Below, in pieces: positions 35,622 to 46,720 of a stretch of 64,000 nucleotides of DNA (the first letter of the stretch is position 1; the number at the start of each line of letters is the position of its first letter). Made by a program: the position numbers and the translations under genes. The DNA lies in the NCBI GenBank assembly GCA_021234155.1, contig JAJEKV010000050.1, positions 3,310,488-3,374,487 on the forward strand, given 5' to 3'. The notes below the pieces were generated by a model. That model did not search any database. It saw only the letters and a list, made by a program, of their open reading frames with translations, and had not been told where the DNA came from. The DNA comes from Isoetes taiwanensis (taxonomy: Eukaryota > Streptophyta > Lycopodiopsida > Isoetales > Isoetaceae).

Positions 35622-36570
35622 CAAAGATGGCTTAGGGGTGTGCATGGATCCAAATTTTTTTTTGGCCCCTTCGGGGAAGGGTGGTTCTATGTAATACGAG
35701 CTCCATATTTAGAAAATGTTGCAATAGAACTACATGGAAAATGGATCATGGGGTATGAAATAATATTAATACACTAAAGAACATGGAATATCGCATGTTG
35801 TAGAATACAACGAAGTGTAAATATTACTAAAGTACATCTTCTTCTTTGGTAGGTTTCCTTGCAGCCTCAAATATCTTAGAAATATACCATGGCCTCCCAG
35901 ACCATTGAAATATGTTTAGAGTGGAAAGCAACTTTGTAGCAAGTAATAAAACGAACAAATAAAAGAAAGCAATAACAATCGTGAATCTTACTCTTACATT
36001 ACAAATTGACAAATAAATGTGTAAATAATAGTAAAAGGTATGCCAATATATATGCATAATAATATTATTATGTATTCAGGATACAAATTTGAATCACACT
36101 TCAAAACATCCTATAAGTAAGTTTGTCCATTGGCAATAAGCTAGCTTATTACAACTTGTAACTTTGATCTCCTGTGGATTAACCCTTGCCCAACACATAG
36201 ATCACAACTATGCAATCATACAACTTGGCAAAACTTACTTCAAAGCTTTAGGTGAATGCACATGACGAAGAGGCTTGCAAATTATGCTTTGAGAGGTATA
36301 TCCTTCTGTTCTTCTTTGATGGACTAAAATACAAGCAAAAGCAACGAGATTTTCATGAACACAGTACTGGACCTTGCTGTCTGCATGAACATAGTATCAC
36401 AACTTGCTACTCAAGCATAATAAGCTATATCTGTATGAACTGGGGAGTTCTGAATTCTAGCTCTCATATAAACAAAGCTAATCTGCAAATTTACCGTGAA
36501 GATGAATGTTTTATGTCCGCAAAAGAAAGTAAGCAATGTGCCTTACATGGTGTTAAGTACTAAAGGGATT
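35622..36570. other. Interval without recognisable genes
   Basis: AT-rich. No domain or repeat recognised. Confidence 0.35.
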
Positions 36571-36574
36571 CAAC

Positions 36575-36659
36575 ATGCATACATTGCATGGTATGCATGC
36601 ACTGTGTGCATGCATTGCAAAGTGCATGCATTATGTGCATAATGCATGCATGCATGCCA
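36575..36659. repeat. GCATGCAT (alternating purine-pyrimidine) tract
   Basis: Dense TGCATGCA words over about 85 bp. It is capable of cruciform or Z-like structure. No gene. Confidence 0.8.
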
Positions 36660-36847
36660 AAACCATATGTTGGAAGTGCAAACTAACAAGAAATACAACA
36701 CGTGCTCTATAAATATTGTTGGCATACCCTCACACGAATACAACAACAGAATCATATGCAAACCATAGCAAAATGGTCGTATAATTATACGTTTTGCGAT
36801 ATAATTATAAACCATTTTTTGTGATATTCAATATTTGAAAGCGAACA

Positions 36848-37030
36848 TAGTTGGGCTAGTCGGTCAAGAACCTTTAGGATATAAGATGCTAGTGTTGTCA
36901 TTGCAGGCATCTACAAAAGCACATATAGTGGCTGACTGGGTATAATTAAACTAACATACCATGTCCTGACTGTCGCAAAGGCTGGACACATCTGGAGACT
37001 ATAGCATTCTTCTTTAATCGCTCTCATTTG
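36848..37030. repeat. Dispersed repeat, copy 2
   Basis: Homologous to 17197-17350 in the same orientation, with shared ordered blocks GTCAAGAACCT, ATGCTAGTG, GCAGGCATCT, AAAAGCACAT and AATCGCTC. Confidence 0.6.
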
Positions 37031-37308
37031 TAGGGAGCAGATAAGAGGCATTGCAGATAAGAGGAGCTACACAAATAGAAGCACTGCTTACTTTATTGCT
37101 CATCAGAATAATGAAAAGGATAGAATAATTTATGAGTTGAAATTGCTAACCTGAAGCATGAATATCCGAGTTTTCTATCCAACTGTTTTGATATTCTTGA
37201 CATATAAATTCCAATATCAGATCAGCATTGGCAAACAGGGGAACAACTTGGCAATGAATCACAAGATGAGATCGACACCTCTATAACAAGGGGAAATTGC
37301 CAGACCTA

Positions 37309-37470
37309 GGAAGGAAGGAAGGAAGGTACTTTTATCGTCCACGGAGACCAATCGGTCTATGGGACCCAATACAAAAACGCAGCAAGCGGATTACTGCCCG
37401 GATTAAAAAACCCTCGCCCCAAAGGGTTTTCGAGGGAAAAACCGTGGCAGCAATCAGCCTACTGACAAAC
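37309..37470 (-). mobile_element. LINE 3' end, copy 2
   Basis: Minus strand carries the same 3' UTR as the LINE ends at 19.7 and 57.4 kb: TTTTTCCCTCGAAAACCCTT, GGGTTTTTTAATCC, GTCCCATAGACCGATTGGTC and CCGTGGACGATAAAAG. It ends in a CCTT tail (GGAA units, 37309-37327) instead of the TATTC tail. The body upstream of the 3' UTR is not clear. Confidence 0.7.
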
Positions 37471-37989
37471 TGTGCTAATCATATAAAATGCAGAAACATC
37501 CCAATATATACAGTCATGCACCACCCCCGTACTGCCTAGTCAGCGGACAGCCAGGCGGGGGCAAAGGTGACCTCGCAGGTCCAGTACCTCCTGGATGTAT
37601 GACCCCAGGGCACGTACTGAATAGGCAATGAAATTCTTTGAAACCCTAAAGTGCAACAAAATTCTTTGAAACCCTAAAGTACAATGGTTTGATCTTTGCA
37701 TTTCATTTTCCAACCCTTAAAAACAAAATACTCAATATAAAGTCAGGCTTGCACATGCAGACAAATATGATCATAACCACACGATTTTTTTTGCCTCGTA
37801 AAAAATCAAAGTCCAAAAAAGAATGCACTCTAGAAATACTATTTAGTACACATGCACGAATATGACAACCAAATGATAGGAATACCATATTAAAAAATGT
37901 ACAAAAACGCAAAAGAAACCCCTGTTGTTATGCTAGATATGGATACTCGTATTAGAAAATGGGTGACAGTAGGCTAGAAGGCTCTATAG

Positions 37990-38310
37990 AACAGCTTTCA
38001 CAAAACAGAGCTTTACGATTGGTCATATTAGTTGCTTTTGTTCAGGTGTTGGTGGAGTTGGCGCTTCTGTATGGAGTGGAAGTATGGGTGCCAATTGTAC
38101 CAGGTCCGATATCAAATTCTTCTGCAAGAGACGGAGTTCCTACTTCTTCGAAAAGCTACTCTGGAATGTCACAGAGTATATTGTCAGAAGGTGGTATACA
38201 TGGGAGACTCACACCTTCGAAACCTTGCCTACATAATGGCCATGAGCCCACAAGGCCTTTATTCCTGTTGGAATGAGAAGCGAGTCCTTTGGTACTCCAT
38301 ATGAAATGTG
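37990..38310 (+). pseudogene. LINE RT C-terminal fragment
   Basis: Plus-strand pieces VELALLYGVEVWVPIV, QILLQETEFLLLRKATLECH and VYCQKVVYMGDSHLRNLAYI align in order with LLYGAEVWGPVI, ILLRETGFLLLQ and the following part of the 56.4-56.7-kb LINE. Frameshifts are present, and it lies in opposite orientation to the 3' UTR fragment at 37.3 kb. Confidence 0.65.
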
Positions 38311-38332
38311 CAAGGATAGGAGTGCATGTAGG

Positions 38333-38484
38333 TGCATAACAATGAGGATCACAATCGCCTGAAACACTATCTGGACATATGTTTTCTAAGTAAGCTTTGT
38401 GATAACAATGCATAACAATGAGGATCACAATCGCCTGAAACACTATCTGGAGATATGTTTCCTAAGTAAGCTTTGTGATAACAA
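38333..38484. repeat. 76-bp tandem duplication
   Basis: Two near-identical units starting TGCATAACAATGAGGATCAC at 38333 and 38409, directly after the LINE fragment. Confidence 0.9.
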
Positions 38485-38782
38485 TGCTTTGGAGCTGCAT
38501 AAGAATGCACCACCGGAAAAAATCCTGATCCGATTATGATATTATGATTTATGTATTAAATAAGTCTGAAAGTTCAAACTACTTTCCAAACAATAATTAA
38601 CCAAGTTGTTAATGAAAATGGTCCAGGTTCTAGGATACCACAGATGCAAGATGCAGTGGCATTCTAGCCTGGTTTTTAAGTTTTTTTTATATGATACAAA
38701 TTTTACAGTCGTTCTTCAAAATTTAGTGAGTTCCTAAGAAACCTTCAGACCACAATGGGGCTGTCAGACAGATTTTTCTGCC

Positions 38783-38788
38783 TTTATT
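38783..38788 (-). terminator. Poly(A) signal of the GT47 gene
   Basis: AATAAA on the minus strand, about 55 bp after the stop codon, in the context CCAAATAAAGG. Confidence 0.5.
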
Positions 38789-38840
38789 TGGATTAGGACC
38801 GAAATAGTCATTTCTATTTTAGATTTCGCCTCTCTGATCA

Positions 38841-40220
38841 TCAAAGCTTTGACAGTGGCAGCAAGTTATTGATCCTTTGAAGAACTCCTTCAATTGCAAT
38901 ACTAAATGCATCTTCAAATCCAGCGTTTGGAGCTGAGTATATGAGTTTTGGGATGAGATTGACCACAATTTTCTGCATAGAAAGTATTCTCTGTTCTGAA
39001 ACCCCTTCTAAAACCTCTTTGATTTTCAACCCTTTCCTAATTTCTTGGTTGTGAATGAAAATTGAATAGCTGCTTTGATCCTGAGGAAAGAACCACTGAT
39101 ACTGCCAATAAGCACTTTGATTCCAGAAAAAAACTGGTATGCATCCTGCAACCATGGCATCAAAAGTAGACCTGCGTGTAAAACTATCCCCTCTAGGCTG
39201 CAAACAGAAAACAGAATCCAGAAAAATTTCCATCACTTCTTTAGGCCCATTACATCTGCCAAAAGAACAATCCCAAGACTTGCACCTGCTTGATTCTTGA
39301 CACTGCTGCCTTAAAATTTCGCGGAAATCGTTCTTGATCGATCTTCTTGGAGCCCCGACAAAAGAAAACAGGTATTTTCTTTCTCTTTTCTGCACAAATT
39401 CTTGCCAATCTACCAGTTCTTGCTCGTTTCTTGGATGAAATCCGGTCGGATATGGCACGCCAACATCTTGACTATCCCAAGGATTTTTTTCTATCACTAA
39501 CCTCGTCAGATTTTTCATTTCTGGCATGTTTAGAAGGCTGCTTCCCCATTCTAAATCTTTGCCCCTTCTAAAATCCCAGGTAATTCTTCCCAGCATGATA
39601 AAATGATCGAAACCGCCATTTCTTTGCCAATATTTTTGATCTTTTAACCAATTTACTAGCTCGCTTCCAAGCATATCCCTCTCTTTAACTGTAGAATTGA
39701 TAAAAAGATATCTTGCAATGTCTAATCCGGCATAGAATGGCACATAAAATGCTTTGGCAACGTCTGGATCAGATGTAACACAGGCATGATTATGTAGTTT
39801 AGCATGAAATATTACTTCTCCTAAGAATTGATCGGTCTCAGACCACGATCCAGAGAAAAGCCAAGATTCGGGCTTATAATTCTTCTTCAAAATCGATCCA
39901 AGGTTCTGTATCAATGCATTCAACCATGATTTCTGCTCATTTTGTGCAAGAATAGAAGGCCCGAGACCAAAATTTTCAAAAGCAGGACAGATGGATCGCC
40001 AAGGATTGATATTTTCGCAATGTCCAACCAGTTCAGAATTAAAACGGGGATGAAGAGGATATAAATAAATCATGCCGGAATCACAAGGATAAGAGGGAGC
40101 TCTTTGGACAGAGTATTTTTGAATCCATAGCCATGAAATCAGAGGTACAGACCGGAAAATCGCCAGAGCTAGGAGCTGGAGAGAAAGCAGCGCAAGCATT
40201 AGAAGGCGCCATAGCGCCAT
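38841..40220 (-). CDS. Exostosin-family (GT47) glycosyltransferase, MUR3/KATAMARI1-like
   Basis: An intact single-exon gene of 459 residues. Residues 2-28 form a hydrophobic signal anchor (MALWRLLMLALLSLQLLALA), giving a type II Golgi protein. The exostosin domain follows (about 48-400): IYLYPLHPRFN (51-61), a WxxTxQF-type block (SWSETDQFLGEVIFHAKL), FYVPFYAGLD, GGFDHFIMLGRITWDFRR (202-219), YPTGFHP (257-263), YLFSFVGAPR (283-292), CLQPRGDSFTRRSTFDAM (339-356) and GCIPVFFW (359-366). These are diagnostic of the land-plant MUR3/XLT2 clade, whose characterised members add galactosyl residues to xyloglucan side chains in the Golgi; exact acceptor specificity cannot be read here. Length is slightly short for the family. 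ATG 40220 is chosen because it has a strong context (G at -3, G at +4). The frame extends nine codons upstream to a TTG but contains no earlier ATG. No frameshift; apparently functional. Confidence 0.93.
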   Translation of the reverse strand: MALWRLLMLALLSLQLLALAIFRSVPLISWLWIQKYSVQRAPSYPCDSGMIYLYPLHPRFNSELVGHCENINPWRSICPAFENFGLGPSILAQNEQKSWLNALIQNLGSILKKNYKPESWLFSGSWSETDQFLGEVIFHAKLHNHACVTSDPDVAKAFYVPFYAGLDIARYLFINSTVKERDMLGSELVNWLKDQKYWQRNGGFDHFIMLGRITWDFRRGKDLEWGSSLLNMPEMKNLTRLVIEKNPWDSQDVGVPYPTGFHPRNEQELVDWQEFVQKRERKYLFSFVGAPRRSIKNDFREILRQQCQESSRCKSWDCSFGRCNGPKEVMEIFLDSVFCLQPRGDSFTRRSTFDAMVAGCIPVFFWNQSAYWQYQWFFPQDQSSYSIFIHNQEIRKGLKIKEVLEGVSEQRILSMQKIVVNLIPKLIYSAPNAGFEDAFSIAIEGVLQRINNLLPLSKL

Positions 40221-40266
40221 AGCTGCCGGAGTTGATTTTCTGGCCAAGAAACTGAAGCAAGATCAT
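40081..40266 (-). other. Overlapping out-of-frame upstream ORF of the GT47 gene
   Basis: An ATG at 40266, 46 nt before the GT47 start, opens a 61-codon frame in another phase that runs past the main start to 40081. Its context is weak (C at -3, A at +4). If transcribed it could lower GT47 translation. If transcription starts downstream of it, it is irrelevant. Confidence 0.35.
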
Positions 40267-40293
40267 TTGAAATTAAGGGTTGTGATTTACCGG

Positions 40294-40303
40294 AAATATA
40301 AAA
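40294..40303 (-). promoter_or_regulatory. TATA-like element of the GT47 gene
   Basis: Minus strand TTTTATATTT, about 75-85 bp upstream of the ATG, which would place initiation near 40265-40270. Based on position and composition only. Confidence 0.35.
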
Positions 40304-41434
40304 GCTCACAAGGGCATTTGATAAAATACAAAATTACTAGATGGCTCTATTAAGGGTCGAAAATAGGGGTTCCTCCCAAGAATATCCGATTAAAGTTGGA
40401 AATATCCGATTTGTTAAAGTAGATACACGCAAATCTCCGATCTAAATTTCATAAAAATAGTGTTAAATCTGGCAAATTAGAGGTATTTTTCTCAAAAATC
40501 TGGCAAACATAAATATAAGGCGGCATTTTTGTTCGTTTGCAAAATCTAAATTCTAGGTCTGGGCTCCATCTATTTTTCTTTCTTTTTTTTTTTCTATGCC
40601 AAAGGTTTCTACCATAAACACCATCATCATGTCCTCCTCTGGCACCCCTTCTTTGCATCTTAACACAGACACTTTCCCTGGAGACACCCTTCTTTGTGTC
40701 TTAGCACAGACACTTTGCCTTTGCCTGGAGACACCCTTCTTTGTGTCTTAGCTCAGACGCTTTGCCTGGAGACACCCTTCTTTGCATCTTAACACAAACA
40801 CTTTGCCTGGAGAAATTCATCACATGATTTGTTCTGTAACAACCACATGTGACCAACCAATTCAGAAATATATACTATAACACATTTTTATGACAACCTT
40901 ATACAACCCATTCGCATGTTCAAGTTTATCGTCCAACCTTGCAATGCCACATGTCACTCGTTCGAAGTCTAGATGACTTTCATCTCACACCAACTGCATG
41001 TCGTACTCCTTGTAGGGGAGCAGATTTCTTTTACTGATCATATGAAAGTGGTATCCTTGGCCCTTGGGATGATGGCAGAACATGGTGGGTTGATTGTCAC
41101 GGTCTAAGGAGATAAGAGGTAATCCTTTTCATTTCCTTATGGAACACGAAAATCACCAACCCATGATTCATGTTGCATGTTACGAAGCTAAAAAATGGAG
41201 AGCTTTGCAAAGCTACATATCTGCATGGAAGAAACAAAATTTTTGTTTTGACACTAGCATGGTAAAAAAAATGCATCTCATATCTACTTCAATTTGGCAA
41301 AGATTGTCAAAGATTTGTTTGATATTATTATGATTATGATTCATGCAAGCAAGCAATGTGAGATGATAATTTAGTTTAAAACTAGCGTAGTTAAAGATGC
41401 ATCTTAAATCAACTTCACCTTGCATCAAAACAAA
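40304..41434. other. Intergenic DNA upstream of GT47
   Basis: Contains a tandem repeat at 40651-40815. Otherwise AT-rich, with no gene recognised. Confidence 0.4.
40651..40815. repeat. About 41-47-bp tandem repeat, four units
   Basis: Units contain CACCCTTCTTTG, TCTTA(A/G)C(A/T)CA and ACACTTTGCCTGGAG. They lie about 430 bp upstream of the GT47 start. Confidence 0.85.
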
Positions 41435-42028
41435 ATAGAAATAGGGTCGCCAGTTTTGTCTGGCGTGCATTCTAATGCCGACACGTGGCAACCGCCAATA
41501 TACCGGAATGGAAGTCAAGTTGCCTAATTCCGCAGTGACCGGCCCGGTTTCCTTAGGTTTTTTCTCCTTTAGGGTTTTTTTTTTTAGGGTTCTTCAAATG
41601 TAGCCAGAAAGGGGCCATTATGGCGGCTCTTCTTCGAAAGCATGATGCTCTTCACGATTCGAGTTTTCACTGGATGAGGTTCTTTGCGGGGTTCTTCAAA
41701 TACCGTACTTGATTCGGCGGCTCTTCTTGAGCATGGTGTTATTCACGATTGGCGTTTTCCACGGATAATCTTCCGCCGGATGAGTTCTTCGCAGATGGTC
41801 TTCACGATTCAAAGTTTTTTTTTTGCGACTACTCATCACATCATCACGATTCATAGTTCTTCTTTGCGGGGTGAGCCGCGGATCTCGCAAACAACCCGGA
41901 TCTTTCTTCACGGATGCGCAAAGAACCACGATTGGATGTTTCTTCACCGTATTTGGTTGATCTTCGCCGGTCTGGCCGTTTTTTTTTCAAAGGCTCAGAA
42001 CGATCGGCTCCCTATTTCTATTTTTTTA
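41435..42028. repeat. TTCTTCG/CTTCACGATT-rich repetitive segment
   Basis: At least five imperfect copies of CTTCACGATTC-like blocks alternate with TTCTTCGC/TCTTTGCGG blocks between 41630 and 41950. Open frames here are broken by stops. The left end (41440-41500) shares short blocks (TGGCGACCC and GCCACGTG on the opposite strand) with 11520-11570. Confidence 0.5.
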
Positions 42029-42132
42029 GGGAATGGAGGTTGGTCCTCCATTCCCGATTTTTTGACCCGCTCGGCTACTTTGGCCGCGACCCCCACTGCA
42101 AAAAACGGAATGGAGTCCCAACCTCCATTCCC
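42029..42132. repeat. Pair of palindromes forming a 15-bp inverted repeat
   Basis: GGGAATGGAGGTTGG (42029-42043) is the exact complement of CCAACCTCCATTCCC (42118-42132). Each arm belongs to its own palindrome, GGAATGGAGG..CCTCCATTCC (42030-42054) and GGAATGGAGT..ACCTCCATTCC (42107-42131). It is probably a terminus of a foldback-type element. Confidence 0.65.
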
Positions 42133-44106
42133 CTATACATCATAAACTCATGTCCCTTTCATAATTTATTATGCTTTTACATCGGCTTTTCTTTGTTAAA
42201 AAGATTATAAAGTTGTTAATTGAAACTTTGTTAAAAGATTGTAAAATCAAATGCTAATTTGCTCGTCAAACTGGTCTAATTTGAAAAGTACAAGTATGGC
42301 AATAAGTTTAAAAGTCGCATGATTGATTAAAGATGTATCATTAATGAAAATCTCCTTACGAAACTAGGGTCAATAGACAAGTGCTCAATATTATATGTGT
42401 AAAAAAATGTTCAATGGTTGATGTTAAATGTGTACATCAAGAGAGAATTTTCATACAACGATTGGGATGTGCAGATTGGAAGTATTAGATTGCGATAATC
42501 ATACAAAAGATAGATTGGCTTAATTCGAGCTAGTCGAATGCTGGATTTACTTAACTTTTGACACTGAAGTTTAGGTTTTACTCTTTGCCCAAATAATTAT
42601 AGAAAAATAGATATAAAGAGGACACTACTCATGGTCAAAAAGGCAATCCAATGAGCAAGCCAAAATAGAGTAATAGTAGTGAGAACATATGAGAGCTTAG
42701 ATATGAACACAAATGGAGCAGTCGACTCCAATGGTTCAAAACCATAAAAAAGCATGAAATCATAGTTCTTGAAAGGTGTCGATATTCCACTATGCTCGAT
42801 GTTTTGATAAAAGACCTAAAGTGAAGATCTCGGCTAAATAGTGAAATCAGCAGCAAAGTGGCATGAATCTCCACTGGATGTTCATGCTCCATATACTTTC
42901 AGACAAATACTTAGAGCCCGGTACCTGTTATACAATATAAACCAAAGAGGGTGTGAAATTATAAGAAATTATAGGTTTCTATGAAGGCGAACGAAGTCTT
43001 CGAACATTTCAAGCTGGATGATGTAGTTGGAGTTCTTTCCCCAATTAACTTTCTCAATCAGACCATCTGGGTTGCAAGTTGCCATAAGTAAAAGCAAGGT
43101 TCCATAAGTATCTGCAATTTCCCTATGATAATGTAGGGTAAAAGCATGTTATGTGTACCTTAAAAATATCATTTCTGAACCATATATCTAGCATAATAAC
43201 AGAGGGTTTCTTTTGTACTTATGTATAGTTCTTATTTTCAAGGTATATTGCATGAGAACTACTAATTTGTATATCTAGAGTGTGCCCTATATTTTATGAT
43301 TTAAAATCCATGTTTCCCCATGGTTCACCCTTCTATTTTCCTCTCGGTGGAAAAGGCACATGTGGAGCTCAAGCTCTTCTATTTAGGGTTTGTCCATCCC
43401 CTTTTTTCCGTCCCTTTCTCTGGACTTGAGGCCATCTTTTCTGTTGTAAGCTTTGGGGTTTTCTTCATTTTATTGATCAAACAGGATTTGGAGCACACAT
43501 GTTTCTTGGAGGAGTCACCCATGGTCTGCCAGCCATATATAAGATGCTTGGAGCCAGCCATCCATAGGCTTTCTACTTCAATGTTATCAGGCAGTTGAGC
43601 CCATCACAGGAGGTTTAGCCGAAGATAAAGAAATGAGAAAAGAGAGTGGGAATTTGGCATCTGAATCAAGCTGTGGTATGGTTTACGAAGAGAATTGAAA
43701 TGCTTATGGCAGTGAAAACATTCAGAAAATGGGATAAATATGAAGTGATGGAAGATGGAAGACAGAGGGTCGCCTCCAAAATTCGTAATAGAGTGGAGAT
43801 CATGTTTGGCAGCAGATTATATTTCATAGCAGCTTATGGGCAACGGGATGCTCATGGCTTCAACAGAATTTCATTCACTATATTGCTTTCAACAGAATTT
43901 CATTCGCTACATTTGAGCCTTCTGGGTGGCCACATTTAACAAGAAATCCTTATGAAGTTATTCCTTAGTGTTTTCTCTAGCATTCCTTACAGTCGATAAT
44001 CTGTTCCTCTTATTCTCTTCTCAAAAATTGGCAGAGTTTGTTTAGGATATGTTTTGAAAATGCTTCTCAAGTTGTGTTCATCTCTAAAAAATATGCTATA
44101 TATTGA
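42133..44106. other. Interval without recognisable genes
   Basis: AT-rich. Short open frames at 43320-43598 and 43646-43939 have no recognisable domain. Confidence 0.35.
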
Positions 44107-44758
44107 ATGATAGGTATCAGCTTATGTTCTCGCAGAGCATCAGCAACAGATGTTTGGTCTCCTGGACCGGCACCCCAGGACATTATGGGGAAGGGTCTTG
44201 AGCAAGCCTATACAGCCCACATGGAACATCACCTCGGAGCAATGGGTACAGTACTTGCAACAGCTTTACGACCCGCTCGGGGGCCGGGCACCAGTCCCTC
44301 CACAGATAGGCATGGCTCTGGTTATCACAGAGGGGGGTGTCATCATGGGCCTACAACGTCTAGCTAATGGGAAGGCAGCAGATTTAGATGGCATGCAGGC
44401 AGAACTTCTGAAATGGGCTAATGGACCACTAGTAGAGTAGTGCCCATATACAAAGCAGGGGACTCTCAATGCCCGGCCAACTACCGTACTATTATTGTCG
44501 ACTCTCTTTGCAAAATCATATTGGGTATCCTTGAGCAAATGGTGACAATATGGGGGGAGGAAACGGAGGAGGTCTGAAAGCTCTTACCTGCAGCGGTTTT
44601 AGCCCGGATTTCCACCATTGATCATATCTTCACTCGTAGCGCATTGATTGAGGATAGCGGTGAATCCGTGAGTAACACATCGCGTGGTTTTAGTGGATTT
44701 TGCAAAAGCTTTCGACCGCGATTACCCGCGACAAGCTATGGGGACGGATTTGGCGGCA
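44107..44758 (+). mobile_element. LINE reverse transcriptase, 5' part (interrupted by a gypsy element)
   Basis: Plus-strand RT blocks in order: SKPIQPTWNITSEQWVQYL, LQRLANGKAADLDGMQAELL (the conserved NGKAxxxDG box), PIYKAGD..CPANYRTI (44437-44502, frameshifted), a VDFAKAFDR box (about 44693-44720) and DKLWGRIW, then a break at 44758. The continuation is at 55843. Non-LTR type by motif order; clade not assigned. Several frameshifts make it inactive. The endonuclease region is not found upstream, so this is 5' truncated. Confidence 0.85.
44754..44758. other. Target-site duplication, left (CGGCA)
   Basis: Five bases before the 5' LTR, identical to 55838-55842 after the 3' LTR. Confidence 0.95.
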
Positions 44759-45354
44759 TGTTAGTCCCGTTGCCTCCCGGTGCGGACTATTCATGCTCTG
44801 ACATGCACTGAGGTCAAGCTCAAGGATCCTCGATCAACCACCGGTCGGACATCCAAGGCTCCGCTAGAAGACCAAACAAAGCAGACCACGCAGCCAAAGC
44901 CTTTGGTCACATCAACAAGAGGCGCCCTTTCGTGACAAAGTAGCCACCGTCCACCGGCCCGCGTCGGCGTCGGCGTGATTCTAGGCACTTCAAGAGGCAC
45001 CACCAACATTCCTCCACCGTCGAGGCCTCCTTCCGTGAGTCGCACCGCCGAGATCACCGAGTGTCTATATTGGGCCTAAGGCCATTGTACTATATATATG
45101 AGTAGAGTTAGCTCATAAGTTTTTAGATGAGTTTTGAGTCTTGTCTCCCTTGGTTTTCTCTCTATTAAGAGAGCTCATGTATTTTCATCATTGATATCAA
45201 GGAAGCTTATCATCTTTCTCTCATTTGTTCTCGTTTTTCTTCTTTTTCTTCTCTTTAAGAAATCCCGGTGACATAGTCCCCTCTACTCTCTGTTAGATCC
45301 ACGGGTCCTCCACGGGGACTGTCTTCCAGGGAGTTCGAACCCGGACCCCAAACA
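44759..45354 (+). repeat. 5' LTR (596 bp)
   Basis: TGTTAGTCCCGTTGCC...CCCCAAACA. It holds a TATA-like TATATATATG (45091-45100) after GGCCATTGTAC. The bases after the LTR (CCATGCCGCC) do not resemble a usual tRNA-complementary primer site, so the primer is unassigned. Confidence 0.92.
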
Positions 45355-45401
45355 CCATGCCGCCGCCGGGTCTGATTTTCTCCTACTTTCTTAAATAAGC
45401 C

Positions 45402-46600
45402 ATGTCTGTCCGTCCAAATTTCACACGGAAGAACTCCTTTCTCGAGACGCGGCATCTCGCTTGGGCGCCATCAGCGTCGAAACTGTTCGTGACATGTATG
45501 GATCTGCTTATGACATAGAGGGAGGCCATCTTAGGTCTAGGGCTCGGTCCAGCGCCACCCACCCCTCGTGTCCGGTCTGCGTCCCAGTTCCCGCCCCAAA
45601 GCGTGCAAACATTGCTCACAACCTCGGTCCCTCATCACTATCAGAGCCTTATCGGGCTCAACCTTCTCAACCGTACTTTCACACCCCGAACATGCCTACA
45701 TCCATCATTCTTCTTGGGCCATCGCCTCTTCCTTCGCCAACCATCATCTCCCCGGGTGGCACGGCTATCCACGTCTCTCCTTTAAGCCTACCGGGAATAT
45801 CCTTTCCCTCGTTTCCCCTTTGCTCTTCCTGTTTTACAACCTTACAGATCTCAAAACCAATGCTCCGGCTACTTCCCGTTTCTCAACCGCTATCACCCCT
45901 TCATCGAGGGTCCTTGAGGGCACAATGCCACATCAACCTCAACCTCAATACCCTCACTATCTTGTTCTGTCCAGCCCCAAAGACTTTCACATCTACCTTC
46001 CCGGACTGAAACCCGACTTATCCCACCTTTGGCAACACGAAGGCAAACCATTAGACCAAAGTGCTCGGGCCCACATGGAAGAATTTGAGGCTCTAGCTGT
46101 CCTAAATGGTCACGCCAACCTCAACTGAAATTCCACATCTTTTTCCACCACCTGGCTGCGTGGCTCTCCTCATCAATGGCTCATGTCCAACAAAAGCCAT
46201 TGGAAACAAGACTGGTCCGAAATGCCTTTGCTTTTACGTCTCATTCTGGAACCCGCGGATGATGATCAACTTCATCTCAAGCAACTCAATGAACTTCAAC
46301 AAGAGCCCGCCAGTGCACTGCCTCGATTTTCGCGGATCGCCTTCACATTACGCTAAGTAAGCTCAAAGAGTACCCTACCGCGAGCCAGTTTTGGTGCGGT
46401 TTCTCCAAGGACTTCCTCCCGCTATTCGACTCATGGCCAATACTGCGTCCAAAAACTTTGGAGCGGGCTATCGATTTTTGTCAATCACTCGATCAATGTT
46501 TCCTCCGAGGCTCTTCAAGAGCTCCGCTCATTCCACCTCCCATGGTTCCACAAGCGGTACTTCAGCCTCAACACGCTAATCCGCAGTAGCGATCAAATCA
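45402..46600 (+). pseudogene. gag (frameshifted)
   Basis: Begins MSVRPNFTRKNSFLETR at 45402, then passes to other frames within a few dozen codons (LLSRDAASRLG, then DMYGSAYDIEGGHL at 45.5 kb). Pro/Ser-rich stretches follow, and then a conserved ARAHMEEFEALAVLNGH box (about 46045-46112). The 26-kb copy has the same order. It is the structural capsid precursor, not translatable as it stands. Confidence 0.75.
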
Positions 46601-46604
46601 ACGG

Positions 46605-46720
46605 TGCCATATTTGCAAATACCAAGGCCATTTGGCCAATGAGTGCAACTCCACCAATGGCCCACCTCATTGCAAGCGATGCAACATGTGCAATCATGCC
46701 GCGGAAGAGTGCACTCGCGC
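46605..46720 (+). pseudogene. Tandem CCHC zinc knuckles of gag
   Basis: CHICKYQGHLANEC and CKRCNMCNHAAEEC, each C-x2-C-x4-H-x4-C, with an NSTNGPPH linker. They bind genomic RNA in nucleocapsid. Confidence 0.88.

Noticed and set aside
36575-36659. RY-type (CATGCA) seed promoter cluster
   Set aside because: The repeat is a microsatellite-like run with no adjacent gene start, so a regulatory role is not supported.
40221-40247. Upstream extension of the GT47 frame from a TTG
   Set aside because: TTG is not a normal eukaryotic start. The ATG at 40220 has strong context and leads directly into the signal anchor.
45354-45400. Primer-binding site after the 5' LTR
   Set aside because: The bases after the LTR start CCATGCC, not TGG, and I cannot match them to a tRNA 3' end with confidence.
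45461-46128. Two long overlapping plus-strand frames (182 and 186 codons) as separate genes
   Set aside because: They are alternative phases of the frameshifted gag. The conserved box ARAHMEEFEALAVLNG shows which parts are real.
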